Below are positions 45,100 to 53,156 of a stretch of 64,000 bases of DNA, piece after piece; position 1 is the first letter of the stretch; the number at the start of each line of letters is the position of its first letter. The DNA is from JASEGV01 sp947085405 (GTDB lineage Bacteria; Bacteroidota; Ignavibacteria; UBA10030; BY39), in contig CAMTWO010000015.1 in assembly GCA_947085405.1 (NCBI GenBank), positions 1 through 64,000 of the forward strand, in the 5' to 3' direction. The translations under genes and the position numbers were made by a program. A model generated the notes under the pieces. That model worked only from the letters and a program-made list of their open reading frames with translations, was not told the origin of the DNA and made no database searches.

Positions 45100-45121
45100 A
45101 GACGATGCGGTGCATCGTCTC
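45099..45121. repeat. Perfect hairpin at the end of the MNT fragment
   Basis: GAGACGATGC-GGT-GCATCGTCTC: 10-bp stem and 3-base loop, preceded by TTTTTTTTGTA. GTAGAGACG... palindromes of this sort are dispersed elements in many genomes. Confidence 0.65.
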
Positions 45122-45351
45122 ATCCCGTATTATTTTACTCAGGGTGAGGTTATCTAACAAGTAAAATTTCTCGTCTTTCTGAACTTGTTGAATTCTCATT
45201 GCAACTCACCTTCACATTTCGTCAAGCTCGCCCGATGCTCGCCTGAAAGACAAAGTCGGGCAGGGTCGAGCGGGCTCAATGTGCGACACCTTCGGACTTA
45301 TTGGATAGCGCCTACATTTTTTTAAACTCCGAATTTCATTATTCGAAAAAT
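45122..45351. other. Intergenic stretch, repeat-like, no gene seen
   Basis: Contains fragments such as ctcgcccgatgctcgcctgaaagac and gtcgggcagggtcgagcggg, typical of decayed palindromic elements. No ORF or RNA is supported. Confidence 0.4.
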
Positions 45352-46527
45352 CTACACCACCCAAATTTTCTTCTGCGGTTTGGATAAAAACTTGCAACCA
45401 TCTTTTGTAACCACGACAATCTCTTCTACCGTAGCGATTCCGTGTCCTTCGACAGTGAGTCGTGGTTCAAGTGTATAAACTTGTCCTTCTTCAACTTTTT
45501 CGTAAGGCAGATTTCCATAGCGTTCCCAACGCGGACATAACAACCCGCCGCCGTCATGGGCAACACGTCCGATTTGATGACCGAGTGCGTGCGGGTACTC
45601 TTTGTATCCGTTCGATGTAATGTGGTTGCGGGCAATGTCGTCCATTTCACAACCTTTAATACCGGGTTTCAGGACTTTCGCTGCGAGGTGAATTGCCTCA
45701 ACGATTACTTTAAATCCGCGTAAAACTTCTGTCGGAATTGTTGTCCCACCTTTTTTCCTAACATACCAAGTCCGCTGTAAATCCGAGCAGTATCCGTTTT
45801 TCTTAACTCCAAAATCGATATTCAAAATATGCCCACCTTCAATTTTCCGGTTTGTGGGTCCCGCGTGTGCACCCGCCGATTCGGGTCCAGTAAAAACTGC
45901 CGGACAGTGTTCTTTATCCCATGCAGGTTCGAGTCCCAATTTTTTAACTTCCTTCAAAATGAAAATAGCAACATCTCGTTCTGTTTTACCAGGTTTAATA
46001 AATCGAGAAACTTTATCGAATATCTTCAAAGTATCACCAATCGAGTCTTTTATCAATTTTAATTCTGTTCCCGATTTTCTTCCTCTCAACGCCGAGATAA
46101 TCGGTTCGGCTGAAATGATTCTTTCTTTATACGATGTTCCCTCCAAATATTTCATCAATTGCAGCCACATTCCGTGTGTGAGTCCATCTGAAATCACTGT
46201 ATTGGTTGAATAATTCAAGGCAATAGTTTTAGGATTTATTCTATTCAGAACTTCCAACAAAGTATCTTTTATCGATTGAACGTATCCGATAATCTCTTTA
46301 TAATGACCGTGGGTTTTTAGGTTTGCGATATCCAAACTTCCTGCTATCGCGATTGTTTCGCCTTTCGCTGTTATGATGTATGCGGTTTGCCATGTGCAAT
46401 GTGTTCCAACGCTTACATCGATAACGGGGTCGGATATTGTGGTGCTTTCACGAACAAAAGTTATCCACATATCAATTTTCTTTTCTTTTAAAATCTCAAT
46501 TGCTTGTTGAATTTTTTCTTGTACCAT
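45352..46527 (-). CDS. M24-family Xaa-Pro peptidase
   Basis: 391 residues from ATG 46527 (MVQEKIQQAIEIL); ATG 46539 would add four residues. N-terminal creatinase-like domain (about 1-150), then a pita-bread metallopeptidase domain with the metal ligands: Asp in NIDFGVKKNGYCSDLQRTWY (two Asp), His in YPHALGHQIGR, Glu in VYTLEPRL and Glu in IATVEEIVVV. Cleaves N-terminal residues before proline or acts on related dipeptides. Alone in its transcription unit. Confidence 0.87.
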   Translation of the reverse strand: MVQEKIQQAIEILKEKKIDMWITFVRESTTISDPVIDVSVGTHCTWQTAYIITAKGETIAIAGSLDIANLKTHGHYKEIIGYVQSIKDTLLEVLNRINPKTIALNYSTNTVISDGLTHGMWLQLMKYLEGTSYKERIISAEPIISALRGRKSGTELKLIKDSIGDTLKIFDKVSRFIKPGKTERDVAIFILKEVKKLGLEPAWDKEHCPAVFTGPESAGAHAGPTNRKIEGGHILNIDFGVKKNGYCSDLQRTWYVRKKGGTTIPTEVLRGFKVIVEAIHLAAKVLKPGIKGCEMDDIARNHITSNGYKEYPHALGHQIGRVAHDGGGLLCPRWERYGNLPYEKVEEGQVYTLEPRLTVEGHGIATVEEIVVVTKDGCKFLSKPQKKIWVV

Positions 46528-46582
46528 AATTATTTCCATTTTCTTTTGTAAAAATTTACTTAAGTCGTACGACTAAAGCAAG

Positions 46583-46611
46583 TTGACTTTGATATATTAA
46601 TTCTGTAAAAT
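46583..46611 (+). promoter_or_regulatory. Predicted sigma-70-type promoter of the STAS gene
   Basis: TTGACT (46583-46588), 17-base spacer, TAAAAT (46606-46611). The predicted transcription start near 46618 leaves a 34-base leader that includes AAAAGGAAAAA before the ATG at 46652. This is the clearest -35/-10 pair noticed in the window. Confidence 0.5.
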
Positions 46612-46651
46612 TATACAACATTTTTAAGAAAAATCATTAAAAGGAAAAAAT

Positions 46652-46993
46652 ATGAAAATAAAAGAAAATATTGTAAACGATATAGCAATAATTACATTGA
46701 GGGGAGACCTGATCGGTGAACCCGAGACTACAAATATTCGTGAAAAAATCCGCAGCTTAATTACGGAGAATATTAAAAAAGTAGTTATCGACTTAGCTGA
46801 TGTTGCTTATATCAATTCCACCGGTTTGGGAAGTTTAATTTCGGTTTTAACAACACTTCGTAATGCCGGTGGCGATTTGAAGCTTTCGCATGTCGGGGAA
46901 AAAATAAAATCAATTTTTGTAATTACTCAACTTATAAAAGTTTTCGATACTTACGAAACACACGAACAAGCAATAGCAGGTTTTAAGAAGTAG
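46652..46993 (+). CDS. STAS-domain anti-sigma factor antagonist
   Basis: 113 residues, a single STAS domain of the SpoIIAA/RsbV type: strand-helix start MKIKENIVNDIAIITLRGDL, and the phosphorylation loop YINSTGLGSLISVL with Ser as the likely target of an anti-sigma kinase. No kinase or PP2C phosphatase gene is adjacent, so the partner is elsewhere. Preceded by a good sigma-70-like promoter and AAGGA. Confidence 0.85.
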   Translation: MKIKENIVNDIAIITLRGDLIGEPETTNIREKIRSLITENIKKVVIDLADVAYINSTGLGSLISVLTTLRNAGGDLKLSHVGEKIKSIFVITQLIKVFDTYETHEQAIAGFKK

Positions 46994-47011
46994 TATTGTT
47001 TTTGTTTTTTA

Positions 47012-47500
47012 ATGAAAAATCCAAAGTTTACTATAACTTCGACTGCTTTCGAAGGGGGAAAAGTAATACCGACGAGGTATGCGAACACGGGTATAACAGG
47101 CGGGAAAAATATTTCTATTCCTCTCAAGTGGGAAAATTCACCTAAAGGAACGAAATCATTTGCGGTTTCAATTATCGATTTACATCCGGTTGCACACAAC
47201 TGGGTGCATTGGTTTGTAGTAAACATACATGCAAATATAACTGAGATAGTTGAAGGTGCATCAAACACCAATAAAATACCTGCTGGGTCTAAAGAGCTTA
47301 ATAACACATTTGGTTTAGTCGGTTATGGCGGACCACAACCACCCAGAGGAAGCGGCTTGCATAAGTATGAAGTTACAATTTATGCTTTGGATGTAGAGAA
47401 GTTGGAACTCGATAAGCATACATCACTCACAACATTCCGTAAAGCGATAGAGGGGATAATTATTGCTACCGCAAAAACCGTAGGTCTGTTCGAGAGATAA
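47012..47500 (+). CDS. YbhB/YbcL (PEBP) family protein
   Basis: 162 residues with the phosphatidylethanolamine-binding protein fold. Recognised blocks: FEGGKVIPTRYANTGITGGKNISIPLKWENSPKGTKSFAVSIIDL in parts, HNWVHWFVVNIHANITEI, and GGPQPPRGSGLHKYEVTIYAL, the last containing the ligand-pocket residues. No signal peptide, so cytoplasmic. The role in bacteria is unknown. It starts 18 bases after the STAS gene and may be cotranscribed with it. Confidence 0.87.
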   Translation: MKNPKFTITSTAFEGGKVIPTRYANTGITGGKNISIPLKWENSPKGTKSFAVSIIDLHPVAHNWVHWFVVNIHANITEIVEGASNTNKIPAGSKELNNTFGLVGYGGPQPPRGSGLHKYEVTIYALDVEKLELDKHTSLTTFRKAIEGIIIATAKTVGLFER

Positions 47501-47517
47501 TATGTTGGCCAGCTTGC

Positions 47518-47590
47518 AGCGGATTGGAGTTTTGCTCCGTCCCTATGGGACGAGAGTCACTTCGGGAATGGAACGAGAGTCCCTTTGGGA
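47518..47590. repeat. Palindromic repeat between convergent ybhB and nitronate monooxygenase
   Basis: GGAGTTTTGCTCC (47524-47536), GTCCCTATGGGAC (47539-47551), and two GAGAGTCcctt/cactt-CGGGAA units. The minus-strand gene reads into it and takes its last residues and stop from it. Confidence 0.55.
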
Positions 47591-48676
47591 AATTTCGAGT
47601 TTATTTCTTACAGTTGTCTTAAACTCATCAATTAGATTTTGTACAAGTTCCTTTACCGTGGTTATGCTTGTTGCCTTGAAAGCATTCGAGCCGCAGAAGG
47701 CATATCCTTTTTCAAAATTTCCTTTTAACGCATTTATCAAAGCTGTGATAATACAATAAGGACTGCTTGAAATTTCACAAGTCTTAATGCACTGAAAAGG
47801 ACATTGTAAGGGCATACGTTTTCCTTCTTTAACTTTTTCAAGAAAACTGCTCGTTATTGCCCGCCCCGGCATACCCACCGGACTTTTAATGATTTCAATG
47901 TCCTCGCGACGAGCGTCGATGTAAGATTGTTTGAACTCAGGCGAGGCATCGCACTCTTCAGTCGTTACAAAACGTGTTCCCATCTGAACGCCTGAAGCCC
48001 CTAACTGCATAATGTTGTATATATCTTCGCCGGTATAAATTCCGCCGGCAGCTATTACTGGTATCTGCTTGTTGTAAGTTTCTTCAAACTGTTTAACTTC
48101 CTTCACGACCTCAGGGATCAGTTTTTCGAGTGAGTAATTTTCATCTTCTATCTGTTCAGGTTTAAATCCTAAATGTCCGCCTGCTTTGGGACCTTCCACA
48201 ACAATTGCATCGGGAAGATAGTCATAATTTTTTTTCCATTTCTCACAAATAATTTTTGCTGCCCGTCCCGACGAGACAATAGGAGCTAATTTTGTAACGC
48301 TGTCTTTCTTCAGGAAGCTTGGTAAATCGAGTGGAAGTCCGGCTCCGGCAAAAATAATATCTGCTTTTTCGGAGATAGCTGTTTTTACCATGTCGGTAAA
48401 GTTCGACATCGCGACCATTATATTTACACCGATAACACCGGATGTTTTCTCACGGGCTTTTCGTAGCTCTTCTTTTAGTCCTAATATGCTCGCTTCTAAA
48501 AAATCATTTGAAAATTTTTTGTATAAAAGTCCCAACCCGGCGCTTGAAATAACACCGATGCCGCCTTCGTTAGCTACGGCTGCTGCCAATCCGGAAAGGG
48601 ATACTCCAACTCCCATTCCACCTTGTATAAGTGGAAGAGGAATGCTTAAATTGCCAATATATAATGTATTCATCAA
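47543..48676 (-). CDS. Nitronate monooxygenase / FMN-dependent oxidoreductase
   Basis: 377 residues, TIM-barrel flavoprotein of the NMO/FabK-like family. Seen: LIQGGMGVGVSLSGLAAAVANEGGIGVI (in parts) at the N-terminus, VVEGPKAGGHLGF with the catalytic His, VIAAGGIYTGEDI and GVQMGTRFVTTEE that bind FMN phosphate. The last 14 residues (SQRDSRSIPEVTLVP region) are encoded by the palindromic repeat and have no family counterpart; the family-like part ends near FKTTVRNKLE. Activity should not depend on this tail. Could instead be an enoyl-ACP reductase FabK. Confidence 0.85.
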   Translation of the reverse strand: MMNTLYIGNLSIPLPLIQGGMGVGVSLSGLAAAVANEGGIGVISSAGLGLLYKKFSNDFLEASILGLKEELRKAREKTSGVIGVNIMVAMSNFTDMVKTAISEKADIIFAGAGLPLDLPSFLKKDSVTKLAPIVSSGRAAKIICEKWKKNYDYLPDAIVVEGPKAGGHLGFKPEQIEDENYSLEKLIPEVVKEVKQFEETYNKQIPVIAAGGIYTGEDIYNIMQLGASGVQMGTRFVTTEECDASPEFKQSYIDARREDIEIIKSPVGMPGRAITSSFLEKVKEGKRMPLQCPFQCIKTCEISSSPYCIITALINALKGNFEKGYAFCGSNAFKATSITTVKELVQNLIDEFKTTVRNKLEISQRDSRSIPEVTLVP

Positions 48677-48733
48677 CTTTAATTTCTTTGTTTAGTTAAA
48701 GATAGGAAAATATTTGATTAAAACCACTTCTCA

Positions 48734-49210
48734 TCAAAAATCGTATCGAACGAGTGGTTCATAAACCCTGTTCGTACCCGGTTCGTATATTCTTAAAAGC
48801 AAAGGACCGGTATCATCAAAGGTTTGAAGGTAATAATTCTTAAGCGGACTTAAATCAAATTTTAATTGCTGAGTAATCCAAGCTTCGCACGGATCGGCGT
48901 TGGAATTGTGCGATAAATAAATTTCAGCTTGAGGTGGATTTGTTTTAATGATTGAGCGCGAACCGAATAACTTAAACTCATGTTCACGACATCCGCCTGA
49001 ATACGACACAACTAATATCAATGTATCTCCGGAGATTCGCGCCGAATCAATTAAAGCACGATCATTGCGAAAATCGGGTCCTGGTGGATTATGAAGAAGT
49101 ATTATTTCATTTGAAGTTTGTATATCTCCGTTCGTAAAAACAGAAGCGTTTTTACATCCGAAGAAGAAAGAAGTTATTATAATTAAGGTAAGGATAATAT
49201 TATTATTCAT
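48734..49210 (-). CDS. Hypothetical lipoprotein
   Basis: 158 residues. Signal peptide with a lipobox-like end (ILTLIIITSFFFGC, Cys19) predicts lipidation and attachment to a membrane. The mature part is beta-rich with SGDTLILVVSYSGGCREHEFKLF near 72-92 and a second Cys in DPCEAW. This pattern occurs in small Bacteroidota lipoproteins of unknown function. It is the last gene of a tight cluster with cysE and a membrane protein. Confidence 0.6.
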   Translation of the reverse strand: MNNNIILTLIIITSFFFGCKNASVFTNGDIQTSNEIILLHNPPGPDFRNDRALIDSARISGDTLILVVSYSGGCREHEFKLFGSRSIIKTNPPQAEIYLSHNSNADPCEAWITQQLKFDLSPLKNYYLQTFDDTGPLLLRIYEPGTNRVYEPLVRYDF

Positions 49211-49211
49211 A

Positions 49212-50039
49212 TCAACTATTTTCCTTTGGACGTATTATTGTTTTGCTCTCTTGAAATACAAATGAGTAGGGTGGGACACTCTTAGTCAACCACACATTAC
49301 CGCCGATGACACTATGATGTCCGACTACCGTATCGCCGCCAAGTATGATCGCCTGTGCATATAAAACTACATCATCTTCAATTGTTGGGTGCCGCTTAGA
49401 TTTCGCGAGCTTTTTGTTTACACTCAACGCCCCAAGTGTTACACCTTGGTACATCTTCACGTTTTTTCCGATGACCGCTGATTCACCGATGACGATTCCT
49501 GTCCCGTGGTCTATCGCAAACGAATTACCGATTGTAGCCCCCGGGTGAATATCTATCCCTGTTATCTGGTGGGCATACTCCGTTAGCAAGCGTGGGAAGA
49601 TAGGAACCTTCAGCTTGTAGAATTCGTGTGCGAAGCGATAAATTGCGATGGCTGTGAATCCTGGGTACGCTAGTATTACTTCGTCTATGTTTTCTGCGGC
49701 TGGGTCGCCGCTGTAGATGGCTTCGGCATCAAGCCAGAGCTTCTTGTGGATTTCGGGTAGCGAATTCATGAAACATTGTGTAATCTTTTCTACACTCGAT
49801 TTTGAGTCTTTTAATAAAGGCATAAGCAAACGCTTCAAATCACGTTCTATCAGAACAAGGCGTGATCCAATTTCTTCGGTTGTGAAAAACCCTTCTTTAC
49901 AGAAATGCGGAAACAGCATAGCTAATAAATTATCTACAAAATCCTGAGTTCCCTTTTTTAATTGGAAACCGAGTGAATGGTCGTCGCGGCGATCTTTCAG
50001 TATTTGTGCAAAATTATTGTAGGGTAGTTTGTTTGGCAT
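49212..50039 (-). CDS. cysE: Serine O-acetyltransferase
   Basis: 275 residues. Helical N-terminal half, then a left-handed beta-helix from hexapeptide repeats: GIDIHPGATIGNSFAIDHGTG..., VVIGE-like, KNVKMYQGVTLGAL, ending in VGHHSVIGGNVWLTKSVPP. The His-containing DIHPGA and DHGTG motifs are those of SAT enzymes (EpsC/CysE). It makes O-acetylserine from serine and acetyl-CoA for cysteine synthesis. Its start abuts the stop of the upstream membrane protein. Confidence 0.93.
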   Translation of the reverse strand: MPNKLPYNNFAQILKDRRDDHSLGFQLKKGTQDFVDNLLAMLFPHFCKEGFFTTEEIGSRLVLIERDLKRLLMPLLKDSKSSVEKITQCFMNSLPEIHKKLWLDAEAIYSGDPAAENIDEVILAYPGFTAIAIYRFAHEFYKLKVPIFPRLLTEYAHQITGIDIHPGATIGNSFAIDHGTGIVIGESAVIGKNVKMYQGVTLGALSVNKKLAKSKRHPTIEDDVVLYAQAIILGGDTVVGHHSVIGGNVWLTKSVPPYSFVFQESKTIIRPKENS

Positions 50040-50603
50040 TTACTTCTTCCGTCCTGTTTTTTTTGGTAAACCAAATTCATCTAATTCAGATTGAACCGGT
50101 GTTTCAATTTCTATTACATCATCATCTTCCAACAATTTAAGATCTTCTGCTTTGTTCAAATCAAGAACGGTTGCCGAAGGTAATGGTTGTATATTTTTAA
50201 AATCTCGATTAAAGAATTTATTAAGTACGCCAGCTTTATTCAGCAGCCAGAGTGTAAAATACAACAGCGTCCCCAAAATGATTGTATAAATGAAGAAATA
50301 TATCGCCAATCCCAATATTAATGTAGCTGCAAGGAAAAAATATATTAGAAATGAAACAGCTAAACCTGAACGCAAGTGTTTATTCTTGAAAGTTGCAATT
50401 TTTGAAAGTATGTATATAACAAACATTCCAATCGGTTGCAAGATATAACGATATCCAATCCTAGTTTTATTTTTAAAAAATTTAATTTGAGCACCAAGCC
50501 ACTTTTGTAACGCCCCACAGCTTTCGGCAACTGATTTAGTGTTAAAGTAACCTAATATGCCGCCAACGATTAGCGGCACAATTATAAATATAAAATCTGT
50601 CAT
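50040..50603 (-). CDS. Hypothetical membrane protein
   Basis: 187 residues. Four hydrophobic segments: about 4-20, 54-66, 80-105 and 105-122, followed by a charged cytoplasmic tail (KAEDLKLLEDDDVIEIETPVQ...) ending GLPKKTGRKK. No family recognised. First gene of the cluster with cysE (no gap) and a lipoprotein gene (1 base). Function unknown. Confidence 0.6.
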   Translation of the reverse strand: MTDFIFIIVPLIVGGILGYFNTKSVAESCGALQKWLGAQIKFFKNKTRIGYRYILQPIGMFVIYILSKIATFKNKHLRSGLAVSFLIYFFLAATLILGLAIYFFIYTIILGTLLYFTLWLLNKAGVLNKFFNRDFKNIQPLPSATVLDLNKAEDLKLLEDDDVIEIETPVQSELDEFGLPKKTGRKK

Positions 50604-50663
50604 ATTTTCCTCACCATCTGAACATTATGAATATTATTTTTGTGTTAAATTTATGATAAAAGA

Positions 50664-50834
50664 TTTTAATCCGCCAAATGCGGACGAGGGTTAAACCCGC
50701 CTGCCGGTCGGGCAGGTTCCCCGTCTCCTGAGACGAAAAAAAAATGTTCTCAAATACCTTGCTGCTCCGTTTGCCAAAGTCCGTCCGTTATCTAACGGAC
50801 GGAGGGCGGGCAGGTTGCGGCGAGACGATTCATT
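50664..50834 (+). repeat. Composite four-hairpin repeat, copy B, with an inserted palindrome
   Basis: Same order as copy A: TCCGCC-AAATG-CGGA, CCTGCC-GGTC-GGGCAGG, CGTCTC-CT-GAGACG, then ACCTTGCTGCT. Here the last stem is split by about 48 bases (50767-50814) containing an 11-bp palindrome TCCGTCCGTTA-TC-TAACGGACGGA and a GGCGGGCAGG arm. The stem then closes with TGCGGCGAGA and CGATTCATT. The third hairpin differs from copy A by a paired change (C-G to T-A). The end of the repeat provides the TGA stop of the DUF2442 gene on the minus strand. Confidence 0.8.
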
Positions 50835-51138
50835 GTTTTATCATTGTATGTTTCCGAATTTTATAAGGAGTAATGAGTTTTGGTTTAGATTTCAATAAAT
50901 ACTTTTCAGGATTTTCTAAATTGTCAATTTCTAAATCTACATCCAATTCGGGCCAATACAAATGATATCCGTGCAGCAAATTAACATTCTGTATTGACTT
51001 TAAACTCTGGTTCTTAAAATATGGGTATTCTCGATAGTTTAAAAAGTACTCCTCACCATTGACAAAAACCCAGATACCAAAAGGGGTAATGTTTTCAACA
51101 CTAACCAAAGTAATATTGCCATGCTTCGATAATTTCAT
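50830..51138 (-). CDS. DUF2442 protein
   Basis: 102 residues: GIWVFVNGEEYFLNYREYPYFKNQSL, HGYHLYWPELDVDLEIDNLENPEKY. This is the DUF2442 pattern with the conserved aromatic HLYWPxLDxDL. The C-terminal extra segment (LLKSKPKLITPYKIRKHTMIKQ) runs to the edge of the composite repeat, whose last bases supply the stop codon; the original end may have been shorter. DUF2442 proteins often pair with DUF4160 proteins; none is adjacent here, but a pair is at 54125-54675. Confidence 0.72.
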   Translation of the reverse strand: MKLSKHGNITLVSVENITPFGIWVFVNGEEYFLNYREYPYFKNQSLKSIQNVNLLHGYHLYWPELDVDLEIDNLENPEKYLLKSKPKLITPYKIRKHTMIKQ

Positions 51139-51204
51139 TACCCTTTTTCTCTAAAAATTGTTGGACTCATAATAAAATCTAATGCAATTTCTAACGTTTT
51201 GCAA

Positions 51205-52068
51205 TTATCCTAATTCTTTAATTTTTCTCAACTTCTCTAAAAACTCATCGGCTTCAAGTCCGGTTAAACCTTTGCTTGCAATCGACTCCTTCGTAATTTT
51301 CTCAATATCGAGTAGCCCGGTTATGATGTTAAGTTCAGCTTTAGAGAAACGTTCCGCGAATAAAACATAGTCCTCAAATGCCTCCCATGCCATTGGCGCT
51401 ACACACTTAACTATCTCGCCCATTTTTTCTGCGTATATACGGATTTCATACTGTGCGTGTCTGTCCATACGTAGGTGCAGAAAGTGCAGCAAGTTGTGCA
51501 GGTCGATTTTCCAATACCACTCGGTATAAAGCGAAAGAGGCAAATTGATACGTGCAAGCTCGCGTGCGATGTTGTCGTTCAGAAATTCTTCATAACGTTT
51601 GTAGCTCGATTGCTGGTCTAACAAAATCGTATCGAGGACTTTACGCCGAAGCTCTGCCGGAACTTCTTCTTCCGACCTTCCTTGTTTGTTTTTTACATTC
51701 TGTCCTTTAATCGCATCCTCCGACGGTGCATAAAACTCGTCCTTCATAATCGAGTAGCGACCCGAAAGCTCGTTCACGTTTGCCGTGCGATGGCGTATCC
51801 ATTGCCGTGCAACGAAAATAGGAAGTTTTACATGGAACTTCAGCTCAACCATTTCGAAAGGTGTAGTGTGTAAATGCCGCATCAGATAGCGAAGCAATAT
51901 GCGGTCCTCGCTTACTGTTTTTGTCCCTTGCCCGTATGATACTCGTGCAGCTTGGACGATGGACTCATCGCCGCCCATGTAATCGACAAGCCGGACGAAA
52001 CCTGCATTCAGGCATTTGAATTCTTTATCTAAAATTTCTTCTGCTTTTGGATTTATAACGTGTGCCAT
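51205..52068 (-). CDS. thyX: FAD-dependent thymidylate synthase
   Basis: 287 residues. The ThyX motif is present as RHRTANVNELSGRY (consensus RHR-x7-8-S-x-RY), with RQWIRHRT binding FAD and dUMP. Also PFEMVELKFHVKLPIFVARQ in parts and HFLHLRMDRHAQYEIR near the end. Makes dTMP from dUMP with methylene-THF and NADPH, without thyA. Its ATG overlaps the stop of the upstream peptidase gene by one base. Supplies dTMP for the kinase at 62834. Confidence 0.94.
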   Translation of the reverse strand: MAHVINPKAEEILDKEFKCLNAGFVRLVDYMGGDESIVQAARVSYGQGTKTVSEDRILLRYLMRHLHTTPFEMVELKFHVKLPIFVARQWIRHRTANVNELSGRYSIMKDEFYAPSEDAIKGQNVKNKQGRSEEEVPAELRRKVLDTILLDQQSSYKRYEEFLNDNIARELARINLPLSLYTEWYWKIDLHNLLHFLHLRMDRHAQYEIRIYAEKMGEIVKCVAPMAWEAFEDYVLFAERFSKAELNIITGLLDIEKITKESIASKGLTGLEADEFLEKLRKIKELG

Positions 52069-53156
52069 TATTTATATCCCGCTTTCTCTAAATCAGCAAC
52101 CGATTTGAATGGAAATGGCGGCTTCAAATATTCAGCGAGGAATTTGTAAATCTTCGATCGTGTTTCCTTTGCTAACTTTGTGTCAATACGGTCGAAACTG
52201 TGTCCGCCGGGAGCGTCTTTAAAAATTTCGTACTCGAATTTTTTACCCGCCGCTTTCAGAGCGCGTATCAAATGCTCGACTTCCAACACATTCACGTCGT
52301 CGTCGTTTGTGTTGGTGTGTATAAGAAGCGGTGTTTTCAGTTTTTCAGCATGATTTACAGGCGAGCGCTTTCGGTATTCTTCAACATTCTCCTGTGCAGT
52401 TTTTCCGATATGATATTTTGCCGAAAAATTTTTCCTGTATTCCTCGTCGTAATAACCCATACGTGCAACGAGGTCGCTTACAGGCACTCCGGCGAATGCA
52501 ACTTGATAGTCATCAGGATTTTGAAAAATATCCATAAGAGCAATTAAGCCACCGTGGCTCCAACCAATAACACCTACTCGGTTTTCATCCACGAAGCCGT
52601 AGTTTTCGACCACGTAGTCGCGGCTTGCATTATTGTCATCAATCTCCAATCCGCCATAATCAATAAGTTCATAGAATTTTTTACCGTAGCCGGTGCTTCC
52701 GCGGTATTCGGGAGCTACAACTATGTAGCCCTGAGCCATTAACTCCCGGATGATGTGTGTGTAGTAGGTGGTAAAATCGGCGTGCACGCCGCCGTGAGGC
52801 AAAACGAGAAGCGGATATTTTTTACTTCGGTCGAGTTTCTGTGGAATAAAAATATACGACCAAAACTTTACAGGATTTGTAGCACCCATAGCCGTAGGAT
52901 TAGGAACATAAGCCGGCGGTGGACCTACAATAAACACTTTGTCGATGTTGGCTACATCGCCGACTTTATTATACCATAAAATATCATCGACAGCTTTTTC
53001 AAGTTGGTCGAGACGGTGATCCAACGATTCAAATTTTTTGTTGATTAGCTTTTCAGTGCTTTCTTCGTTTTTATCCTGTGCAATGAGCGGGAGAGTGAAG
53101 AAGATAAAAGCAAAGAGCAGAGAGCTTAGAAAAGTTAAGTATTTAAAATTTATCAT
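52068..53156 (-). CDS. Secreted S9-family prolyl oligopeptidase-like hydrolase
   Basis: 362 residues. Signal peptide (FLSSLLFAFIFFTLPLIAQ). Alpha/beta hydrolase fold with the nucleophile elbow GVIGWSHGGLIA (Ser about 207), the acid in THTNTNDDDV-like IHTNTNDDDVNVL (about 290) and the His in PGGHSFDR (about 322). There is no beta-propeller, so it resembles the catalytic half of S9 dipeptidyl peptidases or an acyl-peptidase-like esterase. Followed by thyX with a one-base overlap. Confidence 0.85.
   Translation of the reverse strand: MINFKYLTFLSSLLFAFIFFTLPLIAQDKNEESTEKLINKKFESLDHRLDQLEKAVDDILWYNKVGDVANIDKVFIVGPPPAYVPNPTAMGATNPVKFWSYIFIPQKLDRSKKYPLLVLPHGGVHADFTTYYTHIIRELMAQGYIVVAPEYRGSTGYGKKFYELIDYGGLEIDDNNASRDYVVENYGFVDENRVGVIGWSHGGLIALMDIFQNPDDYQVAFAGVPVSDLVARMGYYDEEYRKNFSAKYHIGKTAQENVEEYRKRSPVNHAEKLKTPLLIHTNTNDDDVNVLEVEHLIRALKAAGKKFEYEIFKDAPGGHSFDRIDTKLAKETRSKIYKFLAEYLKPPFPFKSVADLEKAGYK

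Noticed and set aside
45915..45935. GGTTCGAGTCCC, tRNA T-loop-like sequence
   Set aside because: Lies inside the conserved M24 peptidase gene and has no acceptor, D or anticodon stem around it.
47502..47759. 85-residue plus-strand frame opposite nitronate monooxygenase
   Set aside because: It is the reverse of a well-supported gene plus the palindromic repeat, with no homology of its own.
50664..50834. CRISPR-like array
   Set aside because: The hairpins differ from each other in sequence and there are no regularly spaced direct repeats or cas genes.
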